Shown here: positions 7,238 through 10,659 of the stretch, piece by piece
Position numbering within the stretch: position 1 is the first letter of the stretch
Layout: each line of letters opens with the position of its first letter
Assembly (NCBI GenBank): GCA_023434095.1
Contig: JAEYTJ010000051.1
Coordinates: 1 to 10,659, forward strand
DNA from: Pseudomonadota bacterium
GTDB lineage: Bacteria; Pseudomonadota; Alphaproteobacteria; Rhizobiales; Xanthobacteraceae
Direction: 5' to 3'
DNA length: 10,659 nt
Translations under genes and position numbers: made by a program
The notes under the pieces: model-generated
Told to the model about the DNA's origin: nothing
Databases searched by the model: none
What the model saw: the letters and a program-made list of their open reading frames with translations, nothing else

Positions 7238-7250
7238 TAAAGCGTTGATG
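7238..7250 (+). promoter_or_regulatory. IHF-like site upstream of dehydrogenase promoter
   Basis: TAAAGCGTTGATG matches the IHF consensus YAA-N4-TTGATW at all but the last position. It lies 18 bp upstream of the -24 box, between the inverted repeats and the promoter, where IHF bends DNA at many sigma-54 promoters. The consensus is loose, so confidence is low. Confidence 0.3.
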
Positions 7251-7268
7251 AAGTGAAGGAATAGCGCG

Positions 7269-7284
7269 TGGCACATTTGCTGCG
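7269..7284 (+). promoter_or_regulatory. Sigma-54 (-24/-12) promoter of the alcohol dehydrogenase gene
   Basis: TGGCAC-atttg-CTGCG has GG at 7270-7271 and GC at 7282-7283, the invariant 10-bp gap, with a full TGGCAC -24 half and an imperfect -12 half (CTGC for TTGC). Predicted transcription start is near 7295, leaving a 40-nt leader. It sits opposite a sigma-54 activator gene. Confidence 0.75.
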
Positions 7285-7334
7285 ACGAACCCTCCGACGG
7301 CGACGCCACGCGGTGCCGAAAAAGGGAGGACGCC

Positions 7335-8387
7335 ATGAAGGCGCAAGTGCTGAAAAACTACGACACGAGTCTCTCCGGTGACATCTGGGTGGCGGAAGAG
7401 AACGTGCCCGACCCCAAAATCGTCAAGTCCACCGATGTGATCGTCCGCATTGGCGGGGCCGGCGTCTGCCGTACCGATCTTCACATCATCGAGGGGGTGT
7501 GGAAGCCGCATATGGACCCCACCGGCGACCAGCTGCTGCCGCTCATCATGGGCCATGAGAATGCCGGCTGGATCGAGGAGGTCGGCAAGGAGGTCGAGGG
7601 GCTGAAGAAGGGCGACCCGGTGATCGTGCATCCGAAGATCACCGGCGGCACCTGCCTGGCCTGCCGTCGCGGCTTCGACATGCACGGGCCGGGCAGCTTT
7701 CCCGGCCTCGACTGCGATGGCGGCTATGCGGAATTCATCTGCACCTCGGAGCGCAACATCGTGCCCCTGCCGCGCTCGCTGGCGCCGAAGGAGGTGGCGC
7801 CCTATGCCGATGCCGGCCTCACCGCCTATCGCGCGGTGAAGAAGGCCACACGGCACCTGCTCCCGGGCCAGAGCTGCGTCGTCATCGGCGCCGGCGGGCT
7901 GGGGCATATCGGAATCCAGTGCCTCAAGGCGATGTGCGCCGCCGATGTGATCGTGGTCGACAAGTCGGACGCCTCGCTGGCGCTGGCGACCAAGAGCGGC
8001 GCCGACCAGGTCGTGAAGGCCGACGGCAACGAGGTCGAGGCGGTGCTGGCATTGACCGGCGGTGCGGGCGCGGAGGCGGTGATCGACTTCGTCGGCGAGA
8101 AGGGGACGACCGCGAAGGGCCTCGCCATGACCCGCCCGATGGGCAGCTACTACATTGTCGGCTATGGCGAGGACATCCGGATCCCCGCCGTCGACCTCAT
8201 CATCTCCGAGCGCAACATCATCGGCAATCTGGTCGGCACCTGGGCCGAACTGACCGAGCTGATGGCGCTGGCCGATCGCGGCCTCGTGGAACTCGCAACG
8301 GCGGAATACAAGCTCGCGGATGCGAACCGGGCGCTGCATGACCTCAATGCCGGCAAGATCCACGGCCGGGCCGTGCTGGTGCCCTGA
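7335..8387 (+). CDS. Zinc-type NAD-dependent alcohol dehydrogenase (MDR family)
   Basis: A 350-residue medium-chain dehydrogenase, the standard size. The catalytic-zinc ligands are C45 (GAGVCRTDLH), H74 and E75 (MGHENAG) and probably D159 (YADAGLTAY). The Rossmann fold carries GAGGLGHIG (185-193), and D209 at the end of the second strand (VIVVDKSD) favours NAD over NADP. The structural-zinc loop is incomplete: C107 and C110 remain, but the first and fourth usual Cys positions are Gly (GGTCLACRRGFDMHG). GGGAGG lies five bases before the ATG. Position between a sigma-54 activator and a propane-type monooxygenase suggests it oxidises the hydroxylated product, for example 2-propanol to acetone. 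Exact substrate specificity cannot be read from sequence. Confidence 0.93.
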   Translation: MKAQVLKNYDTSLSGDIWVAEENVPDPKIVKSTDVIVRIGGAGVCRTDLHIIEGVWKPHMDPTGDQLLPLIMGHENAGWIEEVGKEVEGLKKGDPVIVHPKITGGTCLACRRGFDMHGPGSFPGLDCDGGYAEFICTSERNIVPLPRSLAPKEVAPYADAGLTAYRAVKKATRHLLPGQSCVVIGAGGLGHIGIQCLKAMCAADVIVVDKSDASLALATKSGADQVVKADGNEVEAVLALTGGAGAEAVIDFVGEKGTTAKGLAMTRPMGSYYIVGYGEDIRIPAVDLIISERNIIGNLVGTWAELTELMALADRGLVELATAEYKLADANRALHDLNAGKIHGRAVLVP

Positions 8388-8427
8388 CCCGACGCGGCCA
8401 GGCATCATGTATTCCAGATAAACGAAC

Positions 8428-8490
8428 GGCGCAGTGCAGCATAACGATCAACGACGCAAGCAAATGTTACCTGTTATTCTGCACTGCACC
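8428..8490. promoter_or_regulatory. 18-bp interrupted inverted repeat, candidate enhancer of monooxygenase promoter
   Basis: GGCGCAGTGCAGCATAAC (8428-8445) and GTTATTCTGCACTGCACC (8473-8490) are inverted copies matching at 16 of 18 positions, separated by 27 nt. The downstream edge is 112 bp before the -24 box of the monooxygenase promoter, placing it at roughly -140 to -200 from the predicted start, the classic range for enhancer sites of sigma-54 activators. The dehydrogenase upstream region holds a partial relative, GCAGCTGCAGTAAAG (7229-7243). Confidence 0.55.
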
Positions 8491-8502
8491 ATTTTCGCAT
8501 AA

Positions 8503-8588
8503 TGAAACACTTCTGGTCGCGCGATTCGCAAAACAATTCACCGGCGCGATCCGAGCCGTGTTCCACCCCCGTCAAGTCGTTGAAACAC
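8503..8588. repeat. Three dispersed TGAAACAC-type half-sites
   Basis: TGAAACAC occurs at 8503-8510 and 8581-8588. An inverted near-copy GTGTTCCA (one mismatch) lies at 8558-8565. The last two form an inverted pair with a 15-nt gap just upstream of the monooxygenase -24 box. They may be binding half-sites for the local regulator or another factor; this is inference. Confidence 0.3.
8573..8585 (+). promoter_or_regulatory. IHF-like site upstream of monooxygenase promoter
   Basis: CAAGTCGTTGAAA matches YAA-N4-TTGATW except for one base. It is 17 bp upstream of the -24 box, nearly the same orientation and spacing as the site before the dehydrogenase promoter. Confidence 0.3.
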
Positions 8589-8602
8589 CTACTGCGACCA
8601 CT

Positions 8603-8618
8603 TGGCACAACGCTTGCT
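8603..8618 (+). promoter_or_regulatory. Sigma-54 (-24/-12) promoter of the monooxygenase operon
   Basis: TGGCAC-aacgc-TTGCT is a full match to the sigma-54 consensus, with GG at 8604-8605 and GC at 8616-8617. Predicted start is near 8629. The promoter lies about 330 bp before the hydroxylase start, so the mRNA would have a long leader. Confidence 0.85.
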
Positions 8619-8628
8619 ACATTACTAT

Positions 8629-8946
8629 TAGAACAATGCTGACGTGCCCCACGGGGCAGGCCACAAAAAGAACGAAGGGGAGAAGTCCGGGGAAGCTGGC
8701 GGCACGGTGACGAGCCGGGCCGGCGGGTCACGAGACGGTCAGGTCAGGACGCCGTCCCGCACCCGTTACGCCAACAGCCGCATCCGGTGCCTTGTACCTT
8801 TGCCCAGCCTTTCGAGGCTCGCCGCAGCTGCGACGGGCGAAGGGTTGCTCATGTCTGAAACCCGGCCGGTCGGACGGCAAACGCTGTGCCGCGCCCGGCG
8901 GGATGAAATTGACCGTGGACTCCGCTCCAAGAGCAGGATGGCAAAA
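8629..8946 (+). other. Long 5' leader of the monooxygenase mRNA
   Basis: About 318 nt separate the predicted sigma-54 start from the chosen hydroxylase start. The leader contains a hairpin TGCCCC-ac-GGGGCA at 8645-8658 directly after the start site, a GTGAC/GTCAC pair (8707-8731), and AGCCT-ttcg-AGGCT (8806-8819). The hydroxylase frame stays open upstream to a GTG at 8644, and an in-frame ATG at 8851 has a good AAGGG ribosome site, but the encoded residues do not resemble the family N-terminus. No known riboswitch class was recognised. Confidence 0.5.
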
Positions 8947-10617
8947 ATGACAAGTACACTGACCCTTAACAAGATCACCGCGCAGAAGGGCATCTCCGTC
9001 GCGGATGCCGCGAAGAAGATCGCCGATCTCGGGTGGAACCCCTCCTATGTGCAGGAGGCGATGACCTTCCCGACCGACTACAAGATCACCAAGGCGCCGA
9101 AAGACCCGATGAAGCAGGTGCTTCGGTCCTACTTCCCGATGCAGGAAGAAAAGGACAACCGGGTCTATGGCGCGCTCGACGCGGCGCTGCGCGGCGACAT
9201 GTTCCGCAATGTCGAGCCGCGCTGGGTGGAATGGATGAAGCTGTTCCTGGCCATCATCCCGTTCCCGGAAATCTCGGCGGCCCGCTCCATGGCGATGGTC
9301 GGCCGCCTGGCGCCCGGCGAGGACCTGCGTACCGGCTTCACCATGCAGATGGTCGACGAGTTCCGCCACTCGACGATCCAGATGAACCTGAAGAAGTGGT
9401 ACATGGAGAACTATATCGACCCGGCCGGGTTCGATATCACCGAGGAAGCCTTCGGCAAGTGCTACGCCACGACGATCGGCCGCCAGTTCGGTGAAGGCTT
9501 CATCACCGGCGACGCGATCACCTCCGCCAATGTCTACCTGACCGTCGTGGCGGAAACCGCGTTCACCAACACGCTGTTCGTCGCCATGCCCTCGGAAGCG
9601 GCGCGCAATGGCGACTACGCCCTGCCGACCGTGTTCCTGTCCGTCCAGTCGGACGAGAGCCGGCATGTGGGCAACGGCCACTCCATGCTGATGTCGATGC
9701 TGAAGGAGCCGGAGAACCACCTGCTGCTGGAGCGCGACATGCGCTACGCCTTCTGGCAGAACCACGCCATCGTCGACGCCGCCATCGGCACCTTCATCGA
9801 ATACGGCACCACCAACCGCGACAAGAACAAGGAATCCTACGCGGAGATGTGGCATCGCTGGATCTTCGAGGATTACTACCGCACCTACATGCTGCCGCTG
9901 GAGAAATACGGCATCAAGATCCACCACGACGACGTGCAGACGGCGTGGAAGCGCATTACCGAGAAGAACTATGTGCACAAGATCGCCCAGTTTTTCTCGG
10001 TCGGCTGGCCGGTGAATTTCTGGCGTATCGAGGCGCAGACCGACAAGGACTTCGAGTGGTTCGAGCACAAGTACCCGGGCTGGTACGCGCAGTTCGGCGA
10101 ATACTGGAAGTGGTACGCCAAGCTTTCGCATCGCGGCCAGACCAACATGCTGTTCAACGCCGACACCGGCTATGTCTATCCGCACCGGTGCTGGAGCTCG
10201 ATGGTGCCCTGCGTGGTGCGCGAGGACATCGTCACCGACACGATCGACGGCAAGCTGCACACCTTCGCCCATGAGCTCGACCGCTGGACCGCGGTGGAAG
10301 CCTTCGCCAGCGAGTACCAGGGCCGCCCCACCCCGGCGATGGGCCGCTTCAGCGGCCGGCGCGAATGGGAGAGCTGCTACCACGACTGGGACCTGGCGGA
10401 CGCCATCCAGGATCTCGGCTTCGTGCGCACCGATGGCAAGACCCTCGTGCCGCAGCCGCATCTGCGCTTCGAGGAGAAGGAGATGTGGACGCTGGACGAT
10501 GTGCGCGGGCACACGATCAAGAGCCCGCTGATCACGCTGCGGGAGATGAGCCCCGAGCAGCGCGAGAAGCACCTCGCCGACTACCGTGCCGGCTTCACCA
10601 TCAACCCCTGCAACTGA
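8947..10617 (+). CDS. mimA: Soluble diiron monooxygenase hydroxylase, large (alpha) subunit, propane-2-monooxygenase/MimA type
   Basis: A 556-residue hydroxylase alpha subunit of the bacterial multicomponent monooxygenases. The diiron ligands are E108 (FPEIS), E138 and H141 (DEFRH), E203 (VAETAF) and E237 and H240 (DESRH). Their spacing (30, 3, 62, 34, 3) equals that of methane monooxygenase MmoX 114/144/147/209/243/246. T207 corresponds to the conserved active-site Thr (MmoX T213), and Q145 occupies the MmoX C151 position. Motifs such as RSYFPMQEEKDNRVYGA, RQFGEGFITGDAIT and YPHRCW closely resemble the actinobacterial MimA/PrmA propane monooxygenases, which make 2-propanol, and in some cases act on acetone or phenols. 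The symbol could equally be prmA. The enzyme is cytoplasmic and needs a small subunit, reductase and coupling protein, expected downstream. Start: ATG at 8947 (AGGA eight bases upstream) or ATG at 8938, adding three residues. Confidence 0.93.
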   Translation: MTSTLTLNKITAQKGISVADAAKKIADLGWNPSYVQEAMTFPTDYKITKAPKDPMKQVLRSYFPMQEEKDNRVYGALDAALRGDMFRNVEPRWVEWMKLFLAIIPFPEISAARSMAMVGRLAPGEDLRTGFTMQMVDEFRHSTIQMNLKKWYMENYIDPAGFDITEEAFGKCYATTIGRQFGEGFITGDAITSANVYLTVVAETAFTNTLFVAMPSEAARNGDYALPTVFLSVQSDESRHVGNGHSMLMSMLKEPENHLLLERDMRYAFWQNHAIVDAAIGTFIEYGTTNRDKNKESYAEMWHRWIFEDYYRTYMLPLEKYGIKIHHDDVQTAWKRITEKNYVHKIAQFFSVGWPVNFWRIEAQTDKDFEWFEHKYPGWYAQFGEYWKWYAKLSHRGQTNMLFNADTGYVYPHRCWSSMVPCVVREDIVTDTIDGKLHTFAHELDRWTAVEAFASEYQGRPTPAMGRFSGRREWESCYHDWDLADAIQDLGFVRTDGKTLVPQPHLRFEEKEMWTLDDVRGHTIKSPLITLREMSPEQREKHLADYRAGFTINPCN

Positions 10618-10624
10618 ACGTCGT

Positions 10625-10659
10625 GGGGGGGGGGCGCGCGGCCGCCGGGCGCGCGGCCG
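10625..10659 (+). repeat. G10 tract and GC-rich direct repeat after the hydroxylase gene
   Basis: Seven bases after the hydroxylase stop a run of ten G (10625-10634) leads into two copies of GGGCGCGCGGCCG (10632-10644 and 10647-10659) separated by cc. The repeat units contain the self-complementary GCGCGC and CGGCCG, so several hairpins can form. It would lie between the hydroxylase and the next gene; its right end is cut by the window. Confidence 0.6.

Noticed and set aside
5540..7240. 566-codon plus-strand open frame opposite the regulator gene
   Set aside because: It is antisense to a clear AAA+ regulator and rich in Arg, Gln, Glu and Ala, with no protein motif.
7100..7336. N-terminal extension of the regulator to 7336
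   Set aside because: These 79 codons cross the divergent promoter and inverted repeats, while the ATG at 7099 has a strong GGAGGA ribosome site and the family N-terminus.
6846..8408. 520-codon minus-strand open frame spanning the dehydrogenase and the divergent promoter region
   Set aside because: It is antisense to a well-supported dehydrogenase and crosses the sigma-54 promoter, with no family resemblance.
8644..8946. Hydroxylase starting at the upstream GTG (8644)
   Set aside because: The added residues are Arg/Gly/Ser-rich with no resemblance to hydroxylase N-termini. It is kept only as a leader observation.
8728..10572. 614-codon minus-strand open frame opposite the hydroxylase
   Set aside because: It is a shadow of the hydroxylase, whose diiron ligands are all present on the plus strand.
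1..10659. CRISPR array, tRNA, rRNA or insertion sequence
   Set aside because: No regularly spaced repeats, tRNA-like cloverleaf, rRNA motifs or transposase-like protein were seen.

Overview
The window looks like a chromosomal or large-replicon segment from an alphaproteobacterium, probably Hyphomicrobiales near Xanthobacteraceae. The taxonomy is inference. It rests on very high GC, an Irr-type iron-control-element look-alike, a FecI/FecR/TonB-receptor locus, and a soluble diiron monooxygenase behind sigma-54 promoters. Sigma-54 is absent from the actinobacteria that carry the best-known relatives of this monooxygenase. High GC opens long spurious frames on the opposite strand of nearly every gene; these were left out.

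Left half (1-4760, all minus strand): an iron acquisition module with cell-surface signalling. In transcription order it holds a FecI-like ECF sigma factor (4636-4139), a FecR-like anti-sigma/transducer (4037-3108), a TonB-dependent receptor with an N-terminal signalling (STN) domain (3005-582), and a FhuF-like ferric-siderophore reductase that overlaps the receptor stop codon and runs off the left edge. Upstream of the sigma gene are two GAA-N3-TTC palindromes 21 bp apart. One resembles the alphaproteobacterial Irr box.

Middle (4762-5191): about 430 bp with no convincing gene. It contains a stem-loop and an exact 14-bp tandem duplication.

Right half (5192-10659): an alkane/ketone oxidation module. 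A sigma-54 enhancer-binding regulator of the AcoR/MimR type (minus, 7099-5192) is divergent from a zinc-type alcohol dehydrogenase (7335-8387). This is followed by the hydroxylase large subunit of a propane-2-monooxygenase/MimA-type diiron enzyme (8947-10617). Both plus-strand genes have their own -24/-12 sigma-54 promoter with matching GG/GC spacing, an IHF-like site 17-18 bp upstream, and large inverted repeats further upstream that fit enhancer sites for the regulator. The likely logic is that a substrate or product sensed by the GAF domain activates both promoters. The monooxygenase would make a secondary alcohol (for propane, 2-propanol) and the dehydrogenase would oxidise it to the ketone. 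The reductase, small subunit and coupling protein are expected just beyond the right edge. The hydroxylase is preceded by an unusually long, roughly 320-nt leader and followed by a G10 tract with a GC-rich direct repeat.
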